From assembly GCF_000972845.2 (NCBI RefSeq), contig NC_040017.1, forward strand, positions 21,772,742-21,836,741: a stretch of DNA of 64,000 nucleotides, read 5' to 3'. The notes under the pieces are model-generated. The model saw only the letters and a list, made by a program, of their open reading frames with translations. It was not told the DNA's origin and made no database searches. Of this stretch, positions 28,720 through 39,890 are shown one piece after another (the stretch's first letter is position 1; each line of letters starts with the position of its first letter). This DNA is from Larimichthys crocea. Taxonomy: Eukaryota > Chordata > Actinopteri > Sciaenidae. A program made the translations under genes and the position numbers.

Positions 28720-28726
28720 TATAAAT
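28720..28726 (+). promoter_or_regulatory. TATA box of ZPLD1-like copy A
   Basis: TATAAAT exactly 40 bases before the start codon at 28760. The same spacing occurs in copy C, so the transcribed leader should be only about ten bases. Confidence 0.7.
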
Positions 28727-28759
28727 GGAGGGCTCTGGTGGCCCATAGCAAGGCACAAA

Positions 28760-31700
28760 ATGAAGACTTACAGGTGAGTACCTACATTATTACTTATTTT
28801 TCAGAGTAGATTACTACTTTTAGTTATATTTATTTAGTATAAAAAGTTTGTATCAAAAGTTTGTATCAAAAGTCGACACTTTATTATTTCTATTCATATA
28901 TTTCTTAATATTTGAAATTAAAGCAATAATTATTTTCTTTTTACTTTTCTTACTACATCAACAATGGGGGGGAAAATGCAATTTAGAAATACTGTAAACT
29001 TGTTTCTGGATTTTAAATCAAACTTGTCATATGAGATATAATTTGACGGTCTGACGCCGACGTATTTCTAAGTTTCTCCCAGGATATGTTTATGATGAAG
29101 CATAACCACTATTGTCATCATTAGTGTCTTGAAAAATGTCTTTTAAAAATTCACCTTAATTCAAGGATCCAGGTTGAAACACATATTTCCTTTTTCATCG
29201 AGGTGACCGTTGTATGTTTCATAATAGGCTTAAGTAACTCTATTATCTTTGTTGGCTTTTCCCTCCTGGACAGGAAGGTTTTTGTCGCCTTTGACGTCAA
29301 AAAAATTGGCCATTTTTGAAAGACTTTCTTTCAAAGCACTTTCCTCTTGAAAGAAGATTATGGATACTTTGGTTTCCATTGTTTTGTTGTTTTCTCACAG
29401 GGCCCGACTCAGAACAATGTGGCTGGTCATCCTTGTGTGCCAGCTTGGCCTCATTCTGAGGACTGAGGCCCAGATACCAGAGCAGTGCATTACTAGTGAA
29501 ACAAACAGAGCTCCAGGTTAATGACCATTTCTTTGATATGTTCTTTACTCATTGTTATTATCACACTTCCATTTCTGTTGATTTATGTCCTCCCCTTTTG
29601 ATCCCTTTCAGAAAACTCTGACATAACAGTGGTCTGCGGCACTGAGTTTATGGACCTGAACATCCTCCTTTGCCCAATGTACCACGCTCGTTACAATGAG
29701 TCTCTGATGTTCCTCAATAATCAAAACCAAAAAGGCTGTCTGGGGACGGCTGACTGGGGCGTCACACCGCCAGTCTTAAGATTCAGATTTCCCTTAAATG
29801 AAAGTGCCATGGAATCCTGCAGTAATAGCTTTAAGGTATTGTTCACAATAATACCTTTACCTACTATTAAGAGGATTTTCCAGTACATAATGGTATTTAG
29901 AATAGTACAGAATCTATAGTGATAAACTGAGTTCAGTGATAGATGTGTTTCTTTTTTCAATAGATAATCAATGAGGTTGGGTCCGGACAGTTTTCTGACT
30001 TCTCAAATGTCCAGTACGTCAACATTTCTGGGGCTGTTACCTCTCTAGACCCCACCTCAGGTATGATCACCTATAAACCACAGGTCCTGTACAAGTTTTC
30101 CTGTCTGTACCCGATGCAGTATATCCTGAACAACAGCCAACTGGGCGTGTGAGTATATCATGTGAGACCTGGAATAACACCAACACTGCAAAATAACGTG
30201 AAATAACCAGGACTGAGCAACATTTTGATGCATTCTATGAACTTCTTTTCATTTACTACAGATCAGGTGTGAATCTCGTCATAAATGACAACAATGGTAG
30301 CTTCATCAGCACACTGAGTATGCAGCTCTACCAGGTCAGACCTGCTCTAGCTTTTAAAACTGGACAGTGAGTTTTTTTTTTTTTTTTACATCATCTTATA
30401 ACAACATATAACTTTATTTTGTTCTTTTTTTGTGGAACAGGATGAAGACTACGAAGACATTCTTTTTATCCCACAAACAGGACTCAAACTGAAGACCAAA
30501 ATTTATGTTGCAGTTAAGGCTACCAACCTAACAGAGAGGTATTTAAAATCTGACAGTTTACAATAAACCCTAATTTACATAAATAAGAAAAGACACTTAA
30601 AATCCACCTGTCTGTCCTCAAAGATTCAACGTGCTGCTGGACAGATGCTTTGCGACGACAAGTCCATATCCTACGATTAACAATGACCAAGCTTATGACC
30701 TTTTTGTAGGGTAAGACGCAAATATACATAACCACAATATATAATACCTTCCACTTATTCTGACACTCAACTCCACACTAGGTCTTTGTACTTCCCCATG
30801 TACAATCACACTATCCATCTCTTTTTCACCCAAGGTGTGTACGTGACCCGCAAACTAAGGTGGACATCAACGGGGCGTCTCAGGTGGCACACTTCTCCTT
30901 TGAGGCCTTCAGATTTGTAGAGCACAAAAATCAGACAATTTCCACTTTCTACCTGCACTGCACCACCCGACTGTGTGAAGTGTCCTCATGCAGCAGCTTA
31001 ATGCCTGTAAGTACACACCACAGTTAAACTCACAGTCCTAAAATAACTTTAAGATATCACAAATATGTACTGTGGTTAACTCATGCATCAGCCTTGATTG
31101 TCTTTCATTAATTTTGAACAGGACTGTGAAAGTGGTAATGGAAAGAGGAGAAGGAGAGAAGTCCAAGAAGTGTCCGGCAACGCTACAGTCTCCTCGCCTG
31201 CCATTTTTGTGGGAAAACAGAGCGCTGGTGTGTCTTTAGGGCAGGATATCCCTACAGTCTATTACAATGACAATTTATGCAAGGATACAAATGATAAGGA
31301 AAACAATATAACCTTAAAAATACAACATCTATATAAATATCTAATAAAATAAATGAATATATAGGTTTATCAGTAAACAGGATTTGTCTTTTTTGATTCA
31401 TGTTATGAGAAAAATATGAGCATTCTTTCAAATTAAAGGACAAATTAAGTTGTCCATGCCCTTTAGGACGACCCATAGAAGTATTTTCAGACCTGACAAG
31501 GACAACATCATTTCTTTGCGACTTCCAAAACTGTTACAAATCTCTGTTGGCTTGTCGTTTAAGGTTTTGTTAAGTTTAAGCACAAAGACATCTCAGTTAT
31601 GTTCAGGAAAGATCATGATTTGGGTTAAAATGTAAACTTTGTGAAGGTTAGTGGACATTCATCACCATGTTTATAATAATAAAACGATCACAGTCATTTG

Positions 31701-32126
31701 AAAGAAACTTTCCTTATGGTTTCCTACGATGTCAAATTATGAGTTGATCAGTTAATTTAATCAACAATAACACAAAAAGTTAATCTTGTCAATCACTGAC
31801 CATATTTTTGATTCAATTTTTCAGATGAACCTCAAACTTTCTCGGCTTCTCACGGTAAGAATTATAAGTGATGTTCTGAATGCACTCTTATGGCTTTGTC
31901 CAATGAAGTCTGAGGGAGCAGCAAATTTAATGCACCATACAATATTGATATAAATAATATTGTCTGATTATTCTTCCTTGCTCACGCAGATGTGACATCC
32001 GAGAGCAACTACAGCAGCCCTGTGGTGGCTGTAATTGTCTGTATTGTCGTCCTAGCTATTCTCCTCGTCGCCATGGCTGTTTATTTCGCGCTGCACATCA
32101 GAAGAAAAAAGCCAATCATTCAGTAA
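28760..32126 (+). CDS. ZPLD1-like zona pellucida domain protein, copy A
   Basis: Single-pass membrane protein with a ZP polymerisation domain, related to zona pellucida-like domain-containing protein 1. Exons: 28760-28773, 29401-29516, 29612-29835, 29964-30148, 30262-30334, 30441-30538, 30624-30710, 30835-31006, 31122-31227, 31825-31854, 31990-32126; total 1242 nt, 413 aa, near the roughly 415 aa of mammalian ZPLD1. A signal peptide covers about residues 1-28, with mature start near QIPEQC. The ZP region starts around SDITVVCG and includes DNNGSFISTLSM, KATNLTERFNVLLD, FVEHKNQTISTFYLHC and cysteine pairs. A furin-type site KRRRRE lies near residue 331. The transmembrane helix is at about 380-403, followed by the short basic tail HIRRKKPIIQ. 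The exon 9 donor (31227) was chosen because it is the GT that keeps phase into exon 10. The family is confident; the role (extracellular matrix such as inner-ear cupula or egg coat) is inference. Confidence 0.9.
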
Positions 32127-34484
32127 CATCACCTGACTGAAAGTGGGATCTATCATTATTCACGCATCTCCAAAACTGTCAGTTTAATACTTCATCATAT
32201 ACAATAAATGGCCATTATGCTGCAGAGATAGTAAAAGAAAGAATTTACAAGAAACAATAGTCAGACATATTATACTGTAATACTATAGCCGTTTCAGTCC
32301 ACAAACATCAGCAGGAATCTAGGTTTGTATCTTCATAATCATTATAAATCACACAGAATATGTACAAAAATTATATTTTGAAATCATATTGTCAGAGTCA
32401 TGTTGAAGTATTTAATTAATGTGTCATTTGTGATCAGTTAGAAATTGTGTACTTTTGAAATGTTTTCAGTGAGAATGATGAATAAAAAGTACACGTGCTT
32501 TATAATTTGATAAAACACACCATTAAACTAAACATTAAAGTTCTGACTGCTTCTCATTGTATGGCTGAACACACACCGAAACAGAGGACAGGTTTGTTAA
32601 ATGACTGATGGCTGATATAGTGTAAGTCAAGTTGGACAGTGAGCAACACTTTTTGCTGTACATCCTTGATGATTTTGATTTTTTACTTTGAATTACGTTA
32701 ATAATAACTAATAACTTTATATTGCATTGCACAGACTGTGTTTGGCTGCCATAGTTTGTCTGTTGCTTTTAGACATACCTTCTCATTCAGTGTTTTGCCT
32801 TCATCTTAATGACTTTCTGAATTGTAGATTAACACTTAAACTGTGAAATAATACATTTAAACATGTAAACAAAGTTAAATATCTTTTATATTTGAGATTC
32901 TTCAGAGAGCTTTGCACACTTTGACAGTGAGCTTCATGAGGTCGTCACCTGGAATGGTTTTCAATTAACAGGTGGTACCTTGTCTAAAGATAATTAGTAG
33001 ATTTTCTGGCATTTTTAATAGTTTCGGCTCATCAGTTGTGTCGTTCAGAGGCAGTACTGGCATACAGTAAATAGCCCTGTTGGCTATTGTAGTAATCCTT
33101 GTTATGGCAAACACAGCTCAGCTAAGCAAAGAGAAATGTCAGTCCGTCATTGCTTCCAGAAAATTTCAAAAACATTAAATATGTTGATGCTCTCATGAGG
33201 ACTCAGCAAGAGCCTCAAGTATTAAATAACAGCATCAGGCTGTATGGAAATCCCAACAGGACAGAGATATGCATCTATGGAAGAATCAGAATGAATAAAG
33301 CAGTATTATTTCTAAAAGCGGGACATAAGTGGAGGCTGGGCTGACGCTTTGTGTGGCCAGCTTAGGTTTATTTCTTGTGAAAGAATAAACTGTATTGCCT
33401 AAACTCTGTTCATGCCCAGAGAATTTAAAAAAAATCTTTTTTGACCCTTTTGAAACTCTATTAGCTTTTCACCTTTGCTGTAGATATCAAGATCCTAATT
33501 GGCTTTCTTGATGTGAGCACATCTTTAGCCATGTTTATTTATAACAATAAAGGGAATAAAGACAGTATTAACGATGTGGCCTTCAATCTGACTCAGAGTT
33601 AGACTTCTGACCTCCGACAAAACCTCCCAAATATGTTGGGAATCACAACAAATTCCACTACAGTTTGGCTTTATTAAATTTTACCTCTAAAATTGCTCCT
33701 TGCTCTTTTAACCTTTTAACTTTAAAACAGGCAAGTCTAGTGTGTGATTCAGGCCCCAATCATTTGAAGAGCAAAAGAGGAATGGAAGCCGATACAAATG
33801 CCATGAAAGATAATAGTAATACTACCCAATGGGTTAACTAACTAAAATGAAAAAGCACATCTCACTGAGACAGCTGTGTATGGAGTAAAAAAAGAAGATG
33901 GGATTTCAGGCTGATTAGTTTCCCTGAAAAAGAAAAGGAAGACACAAGAGAGGTGGTGATTTCCATCCTCAACCAGGTGATTCTACTTTTATATATCTGT
34001 GATCTAATGAAGGCCTAAAATGCCCCCAATCATGCAATTCAATATGTCCAAAACTACTGACATTCCTATGATCCTGGAGCTTAAACATTTCCTCTTTCAT
34101 TGGAGTGTAGCTCATCCACAACTCTCATGTTCTCTCAAGCTCTTTCCAAGTGAGCCTGGAGGCGTACTTTGTTCTGTGAATGGTAAACTAAGATGGTAAG
34201 CAAGCTGAACTTTTGGCCTGCATGTTAGCATGCTGACATTGGCAGTGAGTTTAAAGCTCCATTGTGCCCAAGAGCAGCCTTGCAAAATCTTTTTTTACAT
34301 TGAATTTGCAGGTTTTGCGTGTGCCTACTCCATTACTTTTGTATTTGCCGTGTTGTGAGGGCTCCATATGTAACAAGTGGAGTGGGTGTGCACTGAAAGA
34401 TTTGTTGAACTTTGACGCGCTACACCAACCAACCTTTGTGGGCACAGCCAATTGCTGTTGTGAAAGGTGGACACAAAACAACAT
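32127..34484. other. Copy A 3' UTR and intergenic DNA to inverted copy B
   Basis: AATAAA at 32481-32486 is the likely poly(A) signal of copy A. The rest is AT-rich. At 33900-33985 a plus-strand frame reads FRLISFPEKEKEDTREVV, which faintly resembles LINE ORF1 RNA-binding protein, probably a relic. Nothing else is recognised. Confidence 0.45.
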
Positions 34485-35443
34485 GTTACTCTCTCTCCAG
34501 TTTTAAAAGCTGGAGCAGGTCTTACTTTGTAGAGGTGCATACTCAGTGTGCTGACGAAGCTACCATTGTTGTCTCTCATGGCAAGGCTCACACCTGATCT
34601 ATATCAAATGAAAAAAAGTTTATATGTCGCTCAGTCCTCATTGTTTCACATGCAGTGTTGTCACATGATATACTCACACGCTCAGTTGGCTGTTGTCCAG
34701 GATATACTGCATTGGATACAGGCAGGAGAAAAAGTACAGGACCTGTGGTTTATAGGTGATCATACCTGAAGAGGGGTCTAGAGAGGTAACAGCCCCAGAA
34801 ATGTTGACGTACTGGACATTTGAGAAGTCAGAAAACTCTCCGGACCCAATCTCATTGATTATCTATTGAAAAAAGAAACACATCTATCACTGAACTCAGT
34901 TTTCAGATGTAGTCTTTGATGCAGGAATTCAACATACAGTCCTTGGTTTTCATATAATACTATTCAAATCCCATCAATATGTGCCAAAAGGAAAATTTAC
35001 CACCTGGCACTATAGATTATGTACTATTCTAAATACCATTATGTACTGGAAAATCCTCTTAATAGTAGGTAAAGGTATTATTGTGAACAATACCTTAAAG
35101 CTATTACTGCAGGATTCCATGGCACTTTCATTTAAGGGAAATCTGAATCTTAAGACTGGCGGTGTGACGCCCCAGTCAGCCGTCCCCATACACTCTTTTT
35201 GGTTTTGATTATTGAGGAACATCAGAGACTCATTGTAACGAGCGTGGTACATTGGGCAAAGGAGGATGTTCAGGTCCATAAACTCAGTGCCGCAGACCAC
35301 TGTTATGTCAGAGTTTTCTGAAAGGGATAAAAAGGGAGGACATAAATCAACAGAAATGGAAGTGTGATAATAACAATAAGTAAAGAACATATCAAAGAAA
35401 TTGTCATTAACCTGGAGCTCTGTTTGTTTCACTAGTAATGCAC
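34485..35443 (-). pseudogene. ZPLD1-like copy B: truncated, inverted
   Basis: Minus-strand copy holding only the end of exon 2 (35412-35443), exon 3 (35094-35317), exon 4 (34678-34862) and exon 5 (34526-34598), with the introns between them. Exon sizes 224, 185 and 73 equal those of copies A and C, all splice sites are intact and the frames are open. The promoter, signal-peptide start and exons 6-11 are missing, so no normal protein can be made. Homology to copy C ends abruptly inside exon 2 at 35443 and about 40 bases after exon 5. Introns are nearly as similar to copy C as exons, so the duplication is recent or homogenised. It reads TADWGVTPP like A, where C has TADWDVTPP. Confidence 0.88.
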
Positions 35444-35998
35444 ATGTATTTTTGAATTTTTCCAGATCTGTATAATATAACAAACTGGCCCTTGTGAATA
35501 CTAGACAAAATGATCTGCAGAGAAATATCAGCAGGCAAATACAACCACCAGATTTGTTATAAAACTTAGTGATCTACTGCAAGCAACATTAGTGACATTG
35601 TGAATACAGGTCCATGCCTTCCTCAGTACACTGTAAACTCCAGCAGTCTGTATTTATATGGTGTCATCATTTCACATCTGTAGGCCCTCATTTAATCATA
35701 AAACACAAAAAATAGGAAAGGAAAAGAGTAGTAAATTCTACCAGAAGCTGTAGCTATCGAAGAGAAGAGGATATAATTATGTAAAAAAATATGTACCGCT
35801 GTGGGTGGTGATGTTACACCCAATATTCAACTCTGATTTATGGTCTTCACACAACAACAAAATATCAATGGGTGGTACTTTTTCCAGCAAAGAACAAAGT
35901 TCAGTACCTTTTGATGGAAAGGCCAAGCTCAAGTTACTCTTTTGTCTGACAAGTTTCACCTTACATGTTTTTGTTATGCGGCTAGCGCTACACTACAC
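35444..35998. other. Spacer between inverted copy B and copy C promoter
   Basis: About 550 bases of AT-rich DNA unrelated to the ZPLD1-like exons. No gene is seen. It ends in the TATA box of copy C. Confidence 0.6.
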
Positions 35999-36005
35999 TA
36001 TAAAT
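35999..36005 (+). promoter_or_regulatory. TATA box of ZPLD1-like copy C
   Basis: TATAAAT, 40 bases before the ATG at 36039, the same spacing as in copy A. Confidence 0.7.
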
Positions 36006-36038
36006 AGAGAGAAATGGAAACACATAACCAGACACAAA

Positions 36039-39000
36039 ATGAAGACTGACAGGTGAGTCCGTAGAAAAAGTTTCTTTTCCGATTTTCTACATGTAACAAA
36101 CATAATATTGTTAATTTATTCTCTGGGAGCCGATGTTTGCAACTTTTACCGAGCGTGTTGTGTCATATTTGTATGATAAATAATGCATTCATTGTCAGTC
36201 TACTTTGCTTCATATTTAAGTTGGCTATGATTGATCTCTTTCATTTCATTTTAATGATATTCAGTAATGAGTGTTTTCATGTAAAGTTATATTTTACTTC
36301 AGTAACAATGTTGGTTATGCTGACATTTTTTTCATTCACAGTCTTTCCTTGTGAAAAAAAAGACAATAATTGCTCTGATTCTCATTGTTTTGTTGTTTTC
36401 TCACAGGAGCACCGTCAGTCTATTTACAGTAGCCGTCATTGGGTACCAGCTTGGCCTCATTCTGAGGACTGAGGCCCAGATACCAGAGCAGTGCATTACT
36501 AGTGAAACAAACAGAGCTCCAGGTTAATGACAATTTCTTTGATATGCTCTTTACTTATTGTTATTATCACACTTCCATTTCTGTTGATTTATGTCCTCCC
36601 CTTTTATCCCTTTCAGAAAACTCTGACATAACAGTGGTCTGCGGCACTGAGTTTATGGACCTGAACATCCTCCTTTGCCCAATGTACCACGCTCGTTACA
36701 ATGAGTCTCTGATGTTCCTCAATAATCAAAACCAAAAAGAGTGTATGGGGACGGCTGACTGGGACGTCACACCGCCAGTCTTAAGATTCAGATTTCCCTT
36801 AAATGAAAGTGCCATGGAATCCTGCAGTAATAGCTTTAAGGTATTATTCACAATAATACCTTTACCTACTATTAAGAGGATTTTCCAGTACATAATTGGT
36901 ATTTAGAATAGTACATAATCTATAGTGCCAGGTGGTAAAGTTTCCTTTTGGCACATATTGATGGGATTTGAATAGTATTATATGAAAACCAAGGACTGTA
37001 TGTTGAATTCCTGCATCTAAGAATACATCTGAAAACTGAGTTCAGTGATAGATGTGTTTCTTTTTTCAATAGATAATCAATGAAATTGGGTCCGGAGAGT
37101 TTTCTGACTTCTCAAATGTCCAGTACGTCAACATTTCTGGGGCTGTTACCTCTCTAGACCCCTCTTCAGGTATGATCACCTATAAACCACAGGTCCTGTA
37201 CTTTTTCTCCTGCCTGTATCCAATGCAGTATATCCTGGACAACAGCCAACTGAGCGTGTGAGTATATCATGTGACAACACTGCATGTGAAACAATGAGGA
37301 CTGAGCGACATATAAACTTTTTTTCTTTTGATATAGATCAGGTGTGAGTCTTGCCATGAGAGACAACAATGGTAGCTTCGTCAGCACACTGAGTATGCAC
37401 CTCTACAAAGTAAGACCTGCTCCAGCTTTTAAAACTGGAGAGAGAGTACATTTTATATCATTACAATATAACTTGATTATTTTTTTTACTTTTTCGTGGA
37501 ACAGGATGAGCAATACCAAGAGGAGCTTATAATCCCAAACACAGGACTCGACCCGATGACCAGGATTTATGTTGCAGTTAAAGCTACTAATCTAACAAAC
37601 AGGTAATGAAAAAGGAATTGGTTGGTCATTTTGGGGAATATGCTCATTCGCTATATTGCAGACAATAAGATGAGAAGATCTATACCAATCTTTTGTGTTT
37701 TCACTTCATATGAAGCTGCAGTCAGCAGCTTGTTTGGCTTAAAGATTGGAAACAGAAAAACCCCCAGCTCAGTCCAATTCAAAACGGGGGTACTGCTTTT
37801 TGGCCACAGGATCTGCTAAAACAAAATGTCAGCGACCTGCAGTGGAGCAGTTGAGCCCGATTTAACCTTTGTAGAAGCACAACTTGATGTCATCCTTAGT
37901 TGTCCCATAGAACAATCAGACAATCACCTGAAATATCAAAACCTCAAAACCAAGTGCTATCCAGGTTGAGTTCACTATGATACTGTCCCTGATGTGTTTT
38001 GGTTGTTCTCACTTGGTTTCTTTCACGAAGCCAGCTCTGACCCACAATCTATGCAGCAAAATAATGACATCAAGAAGTTTCCTTTGGTTTGTGTCCAGTA
38101 ATTTTTCTAACAGATTAAACTATTTTAAATAGCAGTTCTCCATAATAACACTGGGAAGAAATTAAATCCACCTGTCTGTCCTTGAAGGTTCAACGTGCTG
38201 CTGGACAGATGCTACGCAACAACAAGTCCATATGACACATTCAGCCTCACCTATTATGACCTTTTTGTAGGGTGAGTCTATGTCTGACCACATTATAATA
38301 ACACCTTCCACTTAGCCTGACAGTCCAGCTCTAAGTTAACTCTTTGAAATCCTTCTTTTTCATCCAAGGTGTGTGCGTGATCCACAAACTATGGTGGACA
38401 TCAACGGAGTCTCTCAGGTGGCACACTTCTCCTTTGCCGCTTTCAGATTTGTAGAGCACAAAAATCTGACAGTTTCCACTTTCTACCTGCACTGCACCAC
38501 CCGACTGTGTGAGGTGTCCACGTGCAGCAGATTGATGCCTGTGAGTTGACAGTTAATTTGCTGGTTCTGAGCACACTTTTAGTAAATAGTACAGAGTTAT
38601 CTTTTGTCTTTTCTTGTTTTGAGCAGAACTGTGACTCTTCACCTCGCCGGAAGAGAGAGGCCCAGAAAGTGTCGGACATGGCTACAGTCATTTCGCCTGC
38701 CATTCGTGTGAGAATACTGGATGCTGGTTCGACCCTGACTCCCACAGATACCCTCCCTTCATACTATCAGACTGAAGAAACTCCTCTACACTATCAGACT
38801 AAAAACTACAGAAGTAAGAAAAACTAGAAAGCAGATGGTATTATCTTACGATGTTTTGCTTGATTTAATCTCTTTTTGCTATAATCAACATTGCTTGTGG
38901 CATCTACTCTTAGTCAAGCTCTAAATTTTGTCAGTTGTAACAAAAAATTATGTAAATTCTGAGTTTTTGGTTTCATGTTTTAACAGATCCAGATGAGCAC

Positions 39001-39252
39001 TCAGTTTTTGATGGTAAGAATCTGCACTAAATGTGATGTGTGCCTGTCTTTGTGGATATGTGTGCAAAAGTAGTGCAAAATCTTTTTTTTTAATCTGACT
39101 AAGAAAAATCCTGTTTAATTCAGGCAACTAACAAGATATTTGGTAACGTAAATTCACAGGCTTTATTGACTTTTTAATAAATTAAACCTCTATTTAATGG
39201 TGGTCTATATATATATATATATATCTTATATATATATATATATATATATATA

Positions 39253-39289
<37 letters not shown>

Positions 39290-39890
39290 ATATAATGTCT
39301 AATACTTGTAATATCATCACAGCCTTGTCCTGACACAACATGAATGTTAGTAAGAATCAGGCATGCAGACACTGCGATGCTTTGAGTTAAATGCTAACAT
39401 CATTGAGGTGAAGTTGAACTGTCTTGAGACATTCAAGCAATGTATAAAATACACTCATGGAGGGCATCAATAAGGCATGTGTCATCAGGAGACATGGCAT
39501 TATAGAGTTGAGTATCATCAGCATGCTGTGGAAATTGATGCTGTCTCTCCTCAACCAAGAGACAGCATATAAAGGCTGAAAAGACCTGGGCCTAGGATTG
39601 AGCCTTGTGAACTAAAGTGGTCGACTGACAAACCAACATCCCTAGTTTTGGTTTAATTTTCACATCCACAAGCTCACTGTGATGGTCATAACTCAGCAGA
39701 ACGCTGTGGGCCAGTTCTATTTCAAACATGCAATATTTCATTGTAGTCATATGTAGCATGACGACATGATACCGTGACGCTTCTTGTTTTCCTTTCTCAC
39801 ACAGGTCCATCATCAAGGAGCTGGTACAACATCCCTGCAGTGGTTGTAATTGTCTTCAGTGTTATTTTAGCAATGTGTTTCTCTGTCTGA
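36039..39890 (+). CDS. ZPLD1-like zona pellucida domain protein, copy C
   Basis: Paralogue of copy A. Exons: 36039-36052, 36407-36522, 36617-36840, 37073-37257, 37337-37409, 37505-37602, 38188-38271, 38369-38540, 38627-38813, 38987-39013, 39805-39890; total 1266 nt, 421 aa. Exon sizes equal copy A except exon 7 (84 versus 87), exon 9 (187 versus 106), exon 10 (27 versus 30) and exon 11 (86 versus 137). A signal peptide precedes QIPEQC. The ZP domain has the same cysteine layout, with motifs DNNGSFVSTLSMHLY, KATNLTNRFNVLLD and FVEHKNLTVSTFYLHC. The furin-type site RRKRE is near residue 329. The longer exon 9 adds a linker with two similar YQTxE/YQTKN units. The protein ends inside or directly after the hydrophobic segment IPAVVVIVFSVILAMCFSV, with no basic cytoplasmic tail. 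Intron 6 holds a dispersed repeat absent from copy A, and intron 10 an AT-rich palindrome. Confidence 0.9.
37622..37830 (+). repeat. Teleost 'attttgggaaat' repeat, copy 3
   Basis: Starts 'cattttggggaatatgctc' and continues 'agatgagaagatctatacc' and 'ttcatatgaagctgcagtca'. It is inserted in intron 6 of copy C (585 bp versus 85 bp in copy A). Confidence 0.6.
39205..39293. repeat. (TA)n tract forming palindromes
   Basis: TA repeats divided by 'tctta' and 'taaga' spacers, so the tract can fold on itself. It lies in intron 10 of copy C. Confidence 0.9.

Larger units (their letters stand above)
34485..37451. repeat. Inverted repeat: two ~960-bp arms, ~1.05-kb centre
   Basis: Left arm 34485-35443 is the reverse complement of right arm 36491-37451 with only scattered differences. 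The centre, 35444-36490, contains the promoter, exon 1 and most of exon 2 of copy C. Confidence 0.9.

Noticed and set aside
31228..31352. Extending copy A exon 9 to the in-frame stop as the main gene end
   Set aside because: It would drop the membrane anchor. The GT at 31228 splices in perfect phase to exons 10 and 11, as in copy C.
34251..34506. Overlapping open frames of 77-80 codons on both strands next to copy B
   Set aside because: Both strands are open by chance. The sequence does not match the ZP genes or a recognised domain.
34485..35443. Copy B as an active third ZP gene
   Set aside because: It lacks a promoter, start codon exon and exons 6-11; only four internal exons remain.
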